Below are positions 1 through 8,697 of a DNA stretch of 29,826 nt, piece after piece. Both the position numbers and the translations under genes were made by a program. The notes under the pieces are model-generated. The model had not been told where the DNA came from, did no database searches, and saw only the letters and a program-made list of their open reading frames with translations. The stretch is from a virus. Where the stretch lies: positions 1-29,826 of the IMG/VR virus record IMGVR_UViG_3300047462_000736. One strand, 5' to 3'. Each line of letters opens with the position of its first letter. The stretch's first letter is position 1.

Positions 1-429
1 ATGGTCGGCACATCCAGCCAGACCCACGGTCGTGCGCCGGACGCGCGCAGCGTGCAGCAAAGCCGGATCGCCGCCGATGGCCTGGCCGCGGTGCATCTTG
101 ACGATCTGTCCGGCATGCGGGCCACCGCCATGTGTCTGGTCGGGCATCTGGGCCATATGATCGACGCGCTGGACGACGGCAGCCTCGGCCGACTGCTGGG
201 CGGCGGCGGGTTGATCGCCGGTTTCGCCTCGGTCTGCCGGGTCGCATGCCTGCTGATGGACCGGGAACGAAAGAATTTCGACATGACCGTCCCCAGCGCC
301 CATAAAGCCATTGCCCACAGCCCCACCGATGAGGCCGAACTTGAGCGGCGAATCACCGATGAGCTTGATCGCATCGCAGCCCGAAAACGAACGGCTGCCC
401 TCGGTGCGCCGGATGGCCCCGACTTATGA
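1..429 (+). CDS. Hypothetical protein in the terminase small-subunit position
   Basis: This 142-residue ORF opens on an ATG at the first base of the window, so its true start could lie further upstream. The C-terminal part is charged and helical (acidic/basic stretch after residue 105, TDEAELERR..DELDRIAARKR), and the middle is rich in Gly and Leu. It overlaps the start of the large terminase by about 70 bases in another frame, the arrangement usual for translationally coupled small/large terminase pairs. I see no clear helix-turn-helix or other diagnostic motif. The assignment as packaging small subunit rests on position only. Alternatively it is an unrelated small phage protein. Confidence 0.45.
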   Translation: MVGTSSQTHGRAPDARSVQQSRIAADGLAAVHLDDLSGMRATAMCLVGHLGHMIDALDDGSLGRLLGGGGLIAGFASVCRVACLLMDRERKNFDMTVPSAHKAIAHSPTDEAELERRITDELDRIAARKRTAALGAPDGPDL

Positions 430-1678
430 AGACAAGCTGCGGCTGTTTTGGAACTGGTCGAAATGGCGCGCCCGGCGCGAGCAGTTGCCGCCGGACTCTG
501 ACACGTGGCTGGTTTGGCTGCTGCTCGCCGGCCGCGGTTTCGGCAAAACCCGCACCGGCGCGCAAACGGTCGGCGCTGAGGTCGAGGCCGGCCGCGCCCG
601 GCGCATCGCCCTGGTGGCGCCCACCGCCGCCGATGTGCGCAACGTGATGGTCGAGGGCGAAAGCGGCATCCTGGCCGTCTCGCCGCCCTGGTGCCAACCG
701 ATATATGAGCCGTCCAAGCGGCGGCTGACCTGGCCGAACGGCGCCGTCGCCGAATGCTATTCCGCCGACGAGCCCGAGCGTTTGCGCGGGCCGCAGCATG
801 ATTTCGCCTGGTGTGACGAGCTGTCGTCCTGGCGCTATTCCCACGCCTGGGACATGCTGATGTTCGGTCTACGCCTGGGTGAACGCCCCCGCGTGGTGGT
901 CACCACCACGCCCAAGCCCACCCGGCTGATCCGCGATCTGGCGGCCGCGCCGACCACCGTTCTGACCAGGGGCTCGACCTTCGCCAACCAGGAAAACCTC
1001 GCTCCGTCCTTCATGACGGTCATCCTCGCCAAATACCAGGGCACTCGCCTCGGCCGGCAGGAGATCGAGGCCGAGCTGCTGGACCAGGCCGACGGCGCGC
1101 TGTGGACGCGCGCCGTCATCGAATCCGCCCGCGTCGCGCGGGATGACATGCCGCAGATGAAGCGCATTGTCGTCGCCATCGACCCCGCCGTCACCGCCGG
1201 CCGGGACTCCGACGAAACCGGCATCGTGGTCGCGGGGCTGGGCATCGACGGCATGGTCTATGTACTGGCCGACGCCTCCGGCCGCTTCACGCCGGATGAA
1301 TGGGGTCGCCGCGCCGTCAACCTTTATGCTGATCACAAGGCCGACCGCATCGTCGGCGAAACCAACAACGGCGGCGATATGGTCGCGATCATGCTGCGCA
1401 CGGTCGATCCCAACATCGCCTATAAGGGCGTGACCGCCTCGAAAGGCAAGCGAACCCGCGCCGAACCGGTCTCGGCCCTCTACGAACAAAGCCGCGTCAA
1501 GCACGCCGGCGCATTTCCGACGCTGGAGGATCAGATGTGCAACTGGTCCCCAACCTCCGGCGAGGGCTCTCCCGACCGCGTCGACGCGCTGGTCTGGGCC
1601 GTCACCGAATTGAAGCTAGAACCCGCCGACACCGGCCTGCTCGATTTCTACCGCGACCGCGCCGGGCGCATGCGATAA
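359..1678 (+). CDS. terL: Phage terminase large subunit (ATPase/nuclease)
   Basis: This is the DNA-packaging motor, which cuts concatemeric DNA and pumps it into the prohead through the portal. Numbering from the ATG at 359 (439 residues), the N-terminal ATPase shows a Walker A motif GRGFGKT at about 58-64 and a Walker B ending in D153-E154 (FAWCDE). A coupling-motif-like TTTPKP follows. The C-terminal RNase H-like nuclease shows VAIDP (D275), VGETNN (E334) and DRVDALVWA (D409), a plausible metal-binding acidic triad. The frame stays open back to an ATG at 311, but 359 has a GAGCGG ribosome-site-like stretch just upstream and gives a normal N-terminus. An ATG at 413 is a further alternative. 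The length is typical of the family. The portal gene, normally next, lies 5.5 kb away behind an insertion. Confidence 0.95.
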   Translation: MSLIASQPENERLPSVRRMAPTYEDKLRLFWNWSKWRARREQLPPDSDTWLVWLLLAGRGFGKTRTGAQTVGAEVEAGRARRIALVAPTAADVRNVMVEGESGILAVSPPWCQPIYEPSKRRLTWPNGAVAECYSADEPERLRGPQHDFAWCDELSSWRYSHAWDMLMFGLRLGERPRVVVTTTPKPTRLIRDLAAAPTTVLTRGSTFANQENLAPSFMTVILAKYQGTRLGRQEIEAELLDQADGALWTRAVIESARVARDDMPQMKRIVVAIDPAVTAGRDSDETGIVVAGLGIDGMVYVLADASGRFTPDEWGRRAVNLYADHKADRIVGETNNGGDMVAIMLRTVDPNIAYKGVTASKGKRTRAEPVSALYEQSRVKHAGAFPTLEDQMCNWSPTSGEGSPDRVDALVWAVTELKLEPADTGLLDFYRDRAGRMR

Positions 1679-1742
1679 CGCCGATATGCCGCGACCGCCG
1701 CCGCAATCCACGATAGCGACCCGCCGGTCGCCGTGGTAATCC

Positions 1743-2801
1743 ATGCGAATGCAGGAAATCAAATCCCTAACCGCAATGCGCGGAATATTCGCGCTGTGGG
1801 TTTTGGGGTATCATCTTCGCTCGTTGCACCCCGTTCCAATGCCGGACCCTTTCGGAATCCTGCTGCGCGGTTATCTGGGCGTCGATTTCTTTTTCCTTCT
1901 GAGCGGTTTTGTGCTGGCTGGCGCATATGGCGGTCGCGACTATAACCTGCGGAATGTTTGTCGCTTTGCGGTAATGCGGGTTGGACGAATGTATCCGCTT
2001 CATCTGGCGGTGATCATTGTCTGCCTGATCGCGGCGTGGCTATTAGGCAATCCGCATTCGTGGCGGCGCATCATTGTTGAAGGCTCGCTTGTGCAGAATT
2101 GGCCCGGTGTTACGGTGCCATTGCGATCGATCAACGGCCCCTCGTGGACGATCAGCGTCGAATTGCTAGCCAACTTGCTTCTTGCCGCCGCCGGTTGGTT
2201 TCCGTTGCGGGTGAATAGGTTTTTTGCGGTCGTGATTGGTCTTGTCGCATATGGTTCGATTATGGCTATCGCGGTTCAACACGATGGAGTTTTGGACCTT
2301 TCGATGGCGAATTCGGCCACGCCATTTTATCGGTGTTTCTCGGAGTTCGTCATCGGCGTTTTGTTGTTTCGGTGGCGAAACACCGGTAGTTACCTATCTG
2401 GAACGGCACTTTCGATTCTGAGCGCCATTACAATCGGCGCAATAATTTCAAATATTAGCGACAGAATTGTTGTGTCATTGCTCGCGATTTTAATTTTGGG
2501 TATAGCAGCCAATAATGGAAATCTATTGCGATTTCTTGAGTCCCGGCCGATATACTTTTTGGGAAAGATTTCGTTTTCGGTCTATCTGGTGCATCTGCCA
2601 GTTTTGTACGCCGTCAGCTTTCTGGTCATGCGCACCTCTTTGAGTGTTACACCGGTCTTGGTTCTTTATGTTGTCGGCACCGTACTGATCACGATCGGCG
2701 TTTCGAGTTTGACGTATAAGTATATCGAAGAGTGGGGACGGATAACTTCGAAGCGTTGGGCGGCGAGTATAGGAAAGTCGCGATCATCGGTCGTGGTCTA
2801 A
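1743..2801 (+). CDS. Membrane acyltransferase 3 family protein (OafA/YrhL-like)
   Basis: This is a 352-residue polytopic membrane protein of the acyltransferase-3 family, which moves acyl (usually acetyl) groups onto extracytoplasmic sugars such as O-antigen, capsule or peptidoglycan. Visible hallmarks are the N-terminal R13-x10-H24 pair in MRGIFALWVLGYH, the GVDFFFLLSGF segment near residue 50, the R..R.GRMYPLHL motif near 80-90, and NGPSWTISVELLANLL near 130. About ten hydrophobic helices follow, ending in a short basic tail. There is no fused C-terminal SGNH domain, but the next gene encodes a separate SGNH esterase. GC is lower than in the flanking terminase and portal genes, suggesting recent transfer. 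Phage-borne members of this family are known for serotype conversion, and that role here is inferred. The ATG at 1749 is an alternative start. Confidence 0.9.
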   Translation: MRMQEIKSLTAMRGIFALWVLGYHLRSLHPVPMPDPFGILLRGYLGVDFFFLLSGFVLAGAYGGRDYNLRNVCRFAVMRVGRMYPLHLAVIIVCLIAAWLLGNPHSWRRIIVEGSLVQNWPGVTVPLRSINGPSWTISVELLANLLLAAAGWFPLRVNRFFAVVIGLVAYGSIMAIAVQHDGVLDLSMANSATPFYRCFSEFVIGVLLFRWRNTGSYLSGTALSILSAITIGAIISNISDRIVVSLLAILILGIAANNGNLLRFLESRPIYFLGKISFSVYLVHLPVLYAVSFLVMRTSLSVTPVLVLYVVGTVLITIGVSSLTYKYIEEWGRITSKRWAASIGKSRSSVVV

Positions 2802-3076
2802 ACTGCTGCCAAGCGATAAAGTTGACCCTTTCGTTACATCTTTCGTTTTACGCCTTCCATCCGAACAGCCTGCAAATGGCGTTTCCGCCTCGATAAATCA
2901 GAGGCACTGACCCGGTCGCGTTCAACACGAGCGAGGCTATCAAGAGCCACCTAGCGATGGTCGGTGTGTTTATGCCAGCTCACGGCGAGCTGATATGCTG
3001 CTTCGCTTGCGATCAAAATAGCGACGTACGCCTAAGTCTTAATATACAAAATATATCAAGAGTTTGAGGGATAAAT
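2802..3076 (+). promoter_or_regulatory. AT-richer intergenic leader upstream of the esterase gene
   Basis: This 275-base gap is the longest without a gene. It contains a 6-bp inverted repeat, CAGCTC/GAGCTG (2976-2981 and 2987-2992). The last 70 bases are AT-rich, with TAATATAC-like -10 candidates around 3040-3048. The downstream gene has a good ribosome site (GAGGG at about 3065). No strong -35 box is evident. An independent promoter for the esterase gene is plausible but unproven. Confidence 0.3.
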
Positions 3077-5989
3077 ATGACGATTGTTTATACCCAGAAC
3101 TTTGAGTCCACAACTGTAGGCGCGCTCCCGAGTGGCTTCGCCAATATCATCAATACGTGGGCCGTCACAGCGACTAACCCGATATCCGGCTCCAACTCGC
3201 TCATGGCTTCGGTCAATGATGGCGCGGTTGTTCTTGAGACCGGCCTCGCGGCGATCGCAAACATGGACTTGCGATACGATGTTGGGGTCCAAGATGGTTT
3301 TGTCGGGGCGATTTTGCGCTCGGACGCAGCTGGGCAGAACCACTATATGTGGGCCATTAATGCTGGCATCGATTATACGACGCCGCGGCTCTTTAAGAAT
3401 GTCAGTGGCTCGTACATCGCAATTGGTACCTATGCCGGACAAGGATATCTCGGTACCGTAACAGCCGGAACAAAGCTCAGCATACGAGCGCGAATTGTCG
3501 GCGCTAACCTCTATTTCCGAGTCTGGCAATTTGGCACTTCGGAACCTGGCAGCTGGAATGTAACGGTATCTGATTCTTCGATCACTGCGGCGGGCTATTT
3601 CGGGTTTCGCAACCAATTGGGGTCGGCTAACACTGGCCTGACGACCATCGACAATCTTGTTCTTGATGATACGAACAGCGCGACCGCGACCGATTTCACT
3701 TTTACACCTTCGTCGCAGACAACCTCCGCAGGCACGCCGACCGGGCCTTATTCCATAAATCTTAATGGCGAATATAGCGCCAATGTCACAATTGTTTTAT
3801 CTGACGGTGGCGCGGGCGGAATATTTAACCCAACGTCTCTAAACTGGACGAATGCGAGCATCGGTCCGCAGCCGTTCACCTATACGCCGACTGGTGGCAC
3901 GACGCCGGTTATGCTGACCGCTACGGCATCCGGCGCATTTTCAACAACTCACACTGCCTACTGCGCCTTAACGGCTGCAACAGATTTCACTCTGACGCCG
4001 AGCAGTCAGATGACATTGGTGGGGGTTGCGACAGGGAATTACACCCTGACGCCTAACGGTCTTCCAGCGTCGTCAACGACCGTCACACTATCTGATAGCG
4101 GCCAGGGCGGTACATTTACGCCGTCGTCGCTGACCCTCGCAACGGCCGCAGCGCGGACGTTCACTTACACAGCCGCGTCCAGCGGAACGAAAACCTTAAC
4201 CGCTTCGGCGACCGGCGGTTTTACAGCGTCTCACACGGTCGACTGCGTCGCCTCCGTAGCGGCGACCGATTTTACTCTCATGCCGTCATCTCTCAGCACG
4301 TCTTCGCTGGTAGCGACCGGCAGTTATATTGTTACGCTTAATGGCGCGCTCGCCTCAAATGAGACAATCGCCCTCACGGACGCAAGCGGCGGCGGCATCT
4401 TCACCCCGAGCTCGCTAACATTCACGCCCGCGAATGCCGGGACGCCGCAGACGTTTTCATATACTCCCGCGAGCGGTGCGGCCGGCACTACAAAGACCCT
4501 CACCGCGACAGGAGGCGGCGCGTTTAGCGCCAATCATTCGGCGTCATGCGTCGTATCGGCGACAGCCTCCGATTTTTCGCTGACGCCATCATCACTTTCG
4601 ACGAACCCGGCGATTGCGACTAGCAATTACACGGTGACCCTTAACGGACCACTAGCTGCAAACGAGACGATTGTTCTTAGCGATTCGAGCGGTGGCGGCA
4701 CGTTTACGCCGTCATCTTTGACGTTTACCTCGGGCAACGCCGCCACTCCACAGACCTTTACATATACACCTTCCGGTGGCGCTGGCGGGACGACCAAGAC
4801 ACTGACGGCCACAGGTAGCGGCGCTTTCAGCGCTAATCACAGCGCTTCATGTGCGGTGTCTAGCGGGCCGCAGGTAGTTCCGGTTACGAATTCCTCGATC
4901 TTCTGGTCGGAGGGAAATTGGGATCACCTAACGTCGGGCACGTTTGGGGTATCACTTGATACGATGCAGGCGACGGCTGCGGGCGCGTACTTCAAGTTTA
5001 ACGTGTCGGGGACGGTCAATCTTTCACTCGATATCGACAATTCAACGACGAGCAGTTTTCCCTCCGGAAACATGCCAATCGTCAGCTACATTATCGATGG
5101 CGGCGATCGCGTTGACTCCCAGCTCCAACCCTCCCTTACGAATTTCGCCATTTCAAGCAGCCTTTCGACTGGTGCGCATACTGTCGAGGTCTATCTTCGC
5201 AGCACGAGCTTAAATCAGGGGGATCGCTGGGGCTCTATCGGCGTCAGCCCCACGAATGTTCTTCGCATTAAAGGCATTGTGATCGATTCCGCCGCGATAA
5301 TTTCTGCATCTACTTTGCGGTCAAAACGCATGGTGATCTACGGCGATAGCCGCACCGAATGCTATAATCTTGATGGTAGCTCGCAGGATTACCCGGTTAA
5401 CGGATACGGCGCACTTATGGCCCGCGCCCTTGATGCAGAATGGGCGAATGTTGGGTACGGCAGTCAAGGCGTCACCGTTGCCGGCGCGGGCAACGTCCCT
5501 GCAATGCTTACATCGTATAGTCTCTACAGCGCCGGCCGAGCGCGTTCCGCAACAGGCGTCGATTATGTCACTGTGTTGCAAGGGTTCAATGACAATTCGA
5601 ACAGCGTAGGCGGCGCGACAATCCAAACAGACGTGCAAGCTTTGCTTGGAAATCTTCGGACCCTGTACGGCGGGAATACGAGAATCTTCTGGTTTTACGA
5701 TCCTGCAGGTTTCTATGCCTCTAATTATGCTGCGGCGGTTGCGGCTTACCGGACCGCCAATCCTTCGGATACGAAGGTCTATTACATTGATATTTCGTCC
5801 GCTTCACCTGTTCCGGCGCAGTTCGATCAGTTCTCGGGAGCAACGGATTACACAGCTGATGGCGTCCATTTTAATCAGTTCGGAAGCGGCGTTTTGGGAG
5901 CCCAGTATGCGGCAAAAATCCAGACTGCGCTCGGCACCACCACCACCCCCACGACCCCATCCCATCAACTCAAAAGGGCGCGATCATGA
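3077..5989 (+). CDS. Virion- or surface-type protein: lectin-like N-terminus, four Ig-like repeats, CE2-type jelly roll, SGNH esterase
   Basis: The protein has 970 residues. Residues 1-200 look like a concanavalin/LamG-type beta sandwich (opening IVYTQNFES). Residues 205-594 are four tandem Ig-like repeats of 95-101 residues, each starting [T/S]DF[T/S][F/L].PSS. Residues 600-745 resemble the N-terminal jelly roll of carbohydrate esterase family 2. Residues 750-965 form an SGNH hydrolase with GDSR (nucleophile S758), NVGYGSQG (block II Gly), GFND (N838) and DGVHFN (D928, H931). All catalytic blocks are intact. SGNH enzymes of this layout remove acetyl groups from polysaccharides. There is no signal peptide, which fits a tail-fibre or tailspike protein incorporated into virions rather than a Sec-secreted enzyme. 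The gene follows the acyltransferase and overlaps the next gene by ATGA. GC is lower than in the core structural genes. The virion location is inferred. Confidence 0.88.
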   Translation: MTIVYTQNFESTTVGALPSGFANIINTWAVTATNPISGSNSLMASVNDGAVVLETGLAAIANMDLRYDVGVQDGFVGAILRSDAAGQNHYMWAINAGIDYTTPRLFKNVSGSYIAIGTYAGQGYLGTVTAGTKLSIRARIVGANLYFRVWQFGTSEPGSWNVTVSDSSITAAGYFGFRNQLGSANTGLTTIDNLVLDDTNSATATDFTFTPSSQTTSAGTPTGPYSINLNGEYSANVTIVLSDGGAGGIFNPTSLNWTNASIGPQPFTYTPTGGTTPVMLTATASGAFSTTHTAYCALTAATDFTLTPSSQMTLVGVATGNYTLTPNGLPASSTTVTLSDSGQGGTFTPSSLTLATAAARTFTYTAASSGTKTLTASATGGFTASHTVDCVASVAATDFTLMPSSLSTSSLVATGSYIVTLNGALASNETIALTDASGGGIFTPSSLTFTPANAGTPQTFSYTPASGAAGTTKTLTATGGGAFSANHSASCVVSATASDFSLTPSSLSTNPAIATSNYTVTLNGPLAANETIVLSDSSGGGTFTPSSLTFTSGNAATPQTFTYTPSGGAGGTTKTLTATGSGAFSANHSASCAVSSGPQVVPVTNSSIFWSEGNWDHLTSGTFGVSLDTMQATAAGAYFKFNVSGTVNLSLDIDNSTTSSFPSGNMPIVSYIIDGGDRVDSQLQPSLTNFAISSSLSTGAHTVEVYLRSTSLNQGDRWGSIGVSPTNVLRIKGIVIDSAAIISASTLRSKRMVIYGDSRTECYNLDGSSQDYPVNGYGALMARALDAEWANVGYGSQGVTVAGAGNVPAMLTSYSLYSAGRARSATGVDYVTVLQGFNDNSNSVGGATIQTDVQALLGNLRTLYGGNTRIFWFYDPAGFYASNYAAAVAAYRTANPSDTKVYYIDISSASPVPAQFDQFSGATDYTADGVHFNQFGSGVLGAQYAAKIQTALGTTTTPTTPSHQLKRARS
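3689..4858 (+). repeat. Four tandem Ig-like domain repeats inside the esterase gene
   Basis: Repeat units begin at 3689, 3980, 4265 and 4568, and the last ends near 4858. They encode [T/S]DF[T/S][F/L].PSS, then an .NG..A......LSD..GGG.F.P.SL stretch, then F.YTP and a TLTAT...GAFS..H..C ending. Units 3 and 4 are the most alike, suggesting a recent duplication. Each unit ends with a Cys in the same position, after H(T/S)A/V-like residues. Confidence 0.8.
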
Positions 5990-6564
5990 CCGCTATTCCG
6001 TTTAGTTTTGTGGTGCGCGACAGCACGGCCGGCGGGGCGCGGGTGGCCGGGTTGACGCCGGGCTTCGTGTTTTTCAAGAAGCTTTCCGACAATTCCGATG
6101 TCGCGCCGCCGGCGATCTCCGAAGTCGGGCAGGGCGCGTATAAATTCACCTACGATCCCGCCGCCGCCGGCGAGGCGATCTGGCAGGTCGATGCCGGGGC
6201 GGGTCTAAGCGCGGCCGGCGATCGCTATATCGACGGAACCGCGACGTTGGGGCTGCAGCTGCAGCCTCCCGACATTACCGCGGTCGCCGGCGACGTGCTG
6301 GATGCCGGCCTGTCCGGCCACGCCGCGGCGGGAACGGCGGGCGCCGCGCTCGGCATTTTGGTCAACACCCTGACCGAAAGCTATGCCGCCAACGGACAGC
6401 CGGGCACCCTGGCGCAGTTGCTCTACGGCATGCTGTCGGTGTTGACCAATGTCGACCAATCGGGAACGACCCTGACGGCGCGCAAGCTGGATGCGACGAC
6501 CGCCGCCATGAGTTTCACCCTCGACAACGCCGTCGCCCCCACCTCGCGCAAACGCGCGGCTTGA
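5986..6564 (+). CDS. Hypothetical phage protein with an Ig-like N-terminal module
   Basis: The protein has 192 residues. The first ~90 (FSFVVRDST, then GFVFFKKLSDN, EVGQGAYKFTYDP, GEAIWQVDAG, DRYIDGTATL) read as a small beta-sandwich like those found in phage fibre or baseplate-adaptor proteins. The second half is Ala/Gly/Leu-rich and may be helical, ending in basic residues. The start overlaps the stop of the esterase gene by four bases (ATGA), with AAGGGCG upstream, so the two are translationally coupled. A role as accessory or connector of the preceding fibre-like protein is inferred. I do not recognise a named family. Confidence 0.65.
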   Translation: MTAIPFSFVVRDSTAGGARVAGLTPGFVFFKKLSDNSDVAPPAISEVGQGAYKFTYDPAAAGEAIWQVDAGAGLSAAGDRYIDGTATLGLQLQPPDITAVAGDVLDAGLSGHAAAGTAGAALGILVNTLTESYAANGQPGTLAQLLYGMLSVLTNVDQSGTTLTARKLDATTAAMSFTLDNAVAPTSRKRAA

Positions 6565-6572
6565 TGGGCGCG

Positions 6573-6600
6573 TTGGAGACAAATTGCAGTCTGTCTCCGA
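6573..6600. repeat. REP-like hairpin between small structural genes
   Basis: A perfect 7-bp inverted repeat, GGAGACA (6575-6581) and TGTCTCC (6592-6598), encloses a 10-base loop. It can be extended by weaker pairs on the outside. It lies just after a stop codon without a T-run, so it looks more like a dispersed intergenic palindrome or mRNA-stabilising hairpin than an intrinsic terminator. Confidence 0.5.
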
Positions 6601-6733
6601 CATCGTGATGCGACCGACCGGTAAATCGCCAAGCCGCGGGAAACCCCTCTTATCTGTGTCGATCTGCGCTATCTGCGGATGAATCGTCCACGGATCACGC
6701 AGAATATCCTCTCTCGAAACTCAGGAGACGCCG

Positions 6734-7192
6734 ATGTCCGGTTGGCCGATCGCATTGGGGTTGGGCCAGGGCGGACCCGTGTCTTTTCTGCTTGACGGTT
6801 TGGCGGGTGGCGCTGTGAGCACATTGACCCTCAATCTTCGCCGCACATTGCGTCCCGCCACGATCTCCGGCTATGCCGGGCGCGATTTTCCCGCGCTGTC
6901 GGTCGCGGCCGAGGATGTCTTCGGCATCGATCTCGGCTGGGCGCTCGATGCCGGCGACAGCCTCGATCCCGGCAGCCTGGAAGTTCTGTTCTTTCCCGTC
7001 GATACGCCGGTTTCGAATTACGCCACGGCGCTCGACGGCGCGCCCGGGCTGATCGGCACGGTGGCGGCTCAGGCGATCGGGCAGCCTCCGGCCGGGCGGT
7101 ACGCGCTCGGCTTCAGTTGCGGCACGGTCAACGGCCGCCGCATCGCGATCCATTCCTTCTTCAACGCCGTGGGGTTGCCCGATGCCGCCTGA
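6734..7192 (+). CDS. Putative fibre-tail adaptor-like phage protein
   Basis: This 152-residue protein starts after a strong ribosome site (CAGGAGAC). Its C-terminal part has the pattern of small beta-sandwich adaptor proteins: DLGWALDAGDSLDPGSLEV, then PPAGRYALGFSCGT.NGR and an aromatic end. This is like phage fibre-tail adaptor proteins, in which a DS...W.V core is followed by a Gly-rich turn and T..GR. It overlaps the portal start by 11 bases. Together with the 5986 gene it may connect a fibre-like protein to the particle. Function is inferred from fold-like pattern and position only. Confidence 0.55.
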   Translation: MSGWPIALGLGQGGPVSFLLDGLAGGAVSTLTLNLRRTLRPATISGYAGRDFPALSVAAEDVFGIDLGWALDAGDSLDPGSLEVLFFPVDTPVSNYATALDGAPGLIGTVAAQAIGQPPAGRYALGFSCGTVNGRRIAIHSFFNAVGLPDAA

Positions 7193-8570
7193 AGGTAAGC
7201 TGACGCCGCTGACGGTCGCCGCCCAGCCCGGCTTTATTGGCAGGTTGACCGCCGGCCTGCGCTATGCAATCCGCGGCGTCTCGCCCGACAACTGGTTCGG
7301 CCCGCTCCAGCCGATCGAGCCCGCCGCGCCGGCCTTCATCGAACCCCGCCGGTTCGATTACATGTCCGGCCTCAACATCCAGTATCAGCCGCGCGGCGAA
7401 GAAGGCGTGTCCTTCGTGCAGATGCGGGCGCTGGCCGACAGCTACGATGTGCTGCGCCTGGTGATCGAAACCCGCAAGGATCAGGTCGAACGCCTGCGCT
7501 GGAACATCCGGCCCAAACCCGGCCAAACTTCGGCTAAGCGCCTGCCTGCCGCGACCGATCCCCGCGTCGCCGAGTTGGAGGGTTTCTTCCGCAAGCCCGA
7601 CGGCCTGCATCGCTGGGGCAGCTGGCTGCGCATGCTGCTGGAAGACTTGTTCGTCATCGACGCCGCCACGCTCTACAAGGCGCGCAGCGTCGGCGGCGCG
7701 TTGCTGGCGCTCGAGCCGGTGGACGGCGCGACGATCAAGGTGCTGATCGACGATAACGGGCGCAGTCCCGTGCCGCCCGATCCCGCCTATCAACAGGTGC
7801 TGCACGGCATCCCCAAGGCCGATTTCGCGCGCGACGAGCTGCTCTATTTGCCGCGCAACCCCCGCACCGCGAAGGTCTACGGCTTTTCGCCGGTCGAACA
7901 GATCATCACCACCGTCAACATCGCGTTGCGCCGACAGCTGGCGCAGCTGCAATATTTCACCGAAGGCAACATGCCCGAGGCGATCCTCTCCGTGCCCCAG
8001 GGCTGGACGATGGATCAGATCGTGCAGTTTCAGGAATATTGGGACACCATCATGGCCGGCAATACGGCCGAGCGCCGTCACGCCCGCTTCGTCCCGGCCG
8101 ATTTCCGCTACCAGGCGATGCGCGAGCCGCCGCTGAAGGATGATTTCGACGAATGGCTGGCGCGGGTGGTGTGCTACGCCTTCTCGACATCGCCCGCGCC
8201 CTTCACCCGCCAGATGAACCGCGCCACCGCCGACAACGCCCAGGAAATGGCGCTGGGCGAGGGCCTCGGCCCGATCATGCTGTGGATCAAATGCCTGGTC
8301 GATCAGGTGATCGAGGACGACTTTGGTTACAGCGACCTGGAATTCGAATGGATCGACGAAAAATCCGCCGACCCGATGAAACAGGCCCAGATCACCGATA
8401 TCAAACTCAAATCCGGCCTGAAAACCATCAACGAAGCCCGCGCCGAATCCGGCGAAGACCCCATCGCCGGCGGCGACACCCCGCTCATCTACACCGCCGC
8501 CGGCGCCGTCACCTTGGCGAGTGTGTTGAGCGGCTCAACCCAACAGCCGCCCTCTTCTGCATCCTCTTAA
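7182..8570 (+). CDS. Phage portal protein
   Basis: This protein forms the dodecameric portal at the capsid vertex, through which DNA is packaged and to which the tail is joined. The 462-residue length is usual for an HK97/SPP1-like portal. Recognisable parts are a variable N-terminus, the helical SYDVLRLVIETRKDQVERLRW segment at about 85-105, the wing region with LLEDLFVIDAATLYK, then YLPRNPRT.KVYGFSPVEQI, the long helix of the stem region (ALRRQLAQLQYFTEGNMPEAIL) and a C-terminal crown rich in Ser/Ala. The start lies inside the preceding gene. The next genes encode the prohead protease and capsid, as expected. Confidence 0.93.
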   Translation: MPPEGKLTPLTVAAQPGFIGRLTAGLRYAIRGVSPDNWFGPLQPIEPAAPAFIEPRRFDYMSGLNIQYQPRGEEGVSFVQMRALADSYDVLRLVIETRKDQVERLRWNIRPKPGQTSAKRLPAATDPRVAELEGFFRKPDGLHRWGSWLRMLLEDLFVIDAATLYKARSVGGALLALEPVDGATIKVLIDDNGRSPVPPDPAYQQVLHGIPKADFARDELLYLPRNPRTAKVYGFSPVEQIITTVNIALRRQLAQLQYFTEGNMPEAILSVPQGWTMDQIVQFQEYWDTIMAGNTAERRHARFVPADFRYQAMREPPLKDDFDEWLARVVCYAFSTSPAPFTRQMNRATADNAQEMALGEGLGPIMLWIKCLVDQVIEDDFGYSDLEFEWIDEKSADPMKQAQITDIKLKSGLKTINEARAESGEDPIAGGDTPLIYTAAGAVTLASVLSGSTQQPPSSASS

Positions 8571-8591
8571 TCGTCATTCTGCTCTTTTGAT

Positions 8592-8673
8592 CGTCATTCC
8601 CGTGAAAACGGGAATCCATCTACGGGCATCTCGGCGACGGGGGGGATGGATCCCCGCTTTCGCGAGGATGACG
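8592..8673. repeat. Imperfect inverted repeat, copy 1 of a dispersed 80-bp element
   Basis: Left arm 8592-8620 (core CCCGTGAAAACGGG) and right arm 8645-8673 (core CCCGCTTTCGCGAGG) are imperfect reverse complements of 29 bases. They share CGTCAT..C at the outer ends and ATCCATC at the inner ends. A second, better-preserved copy lies at 11109-11188. Each arm is itself a small hairpin with a GAAA/TTTC-type loop. The element resembles REP/MITE-like intergenic repeats of proteobacterial chromosomes. Confidence 0.85.
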
Positions 8674-8697
8674 GCCTAAAACAACGGAGACCAACCC

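Noticed and set aside
7161-8081. Long minus-strand ORF (306 codons) opposite the portal gene
   Set aside because: High-GC shadow of the portal; His/Arg/Gly-rich with no family-like motif, while the plus-strand protein is clearly a portal.
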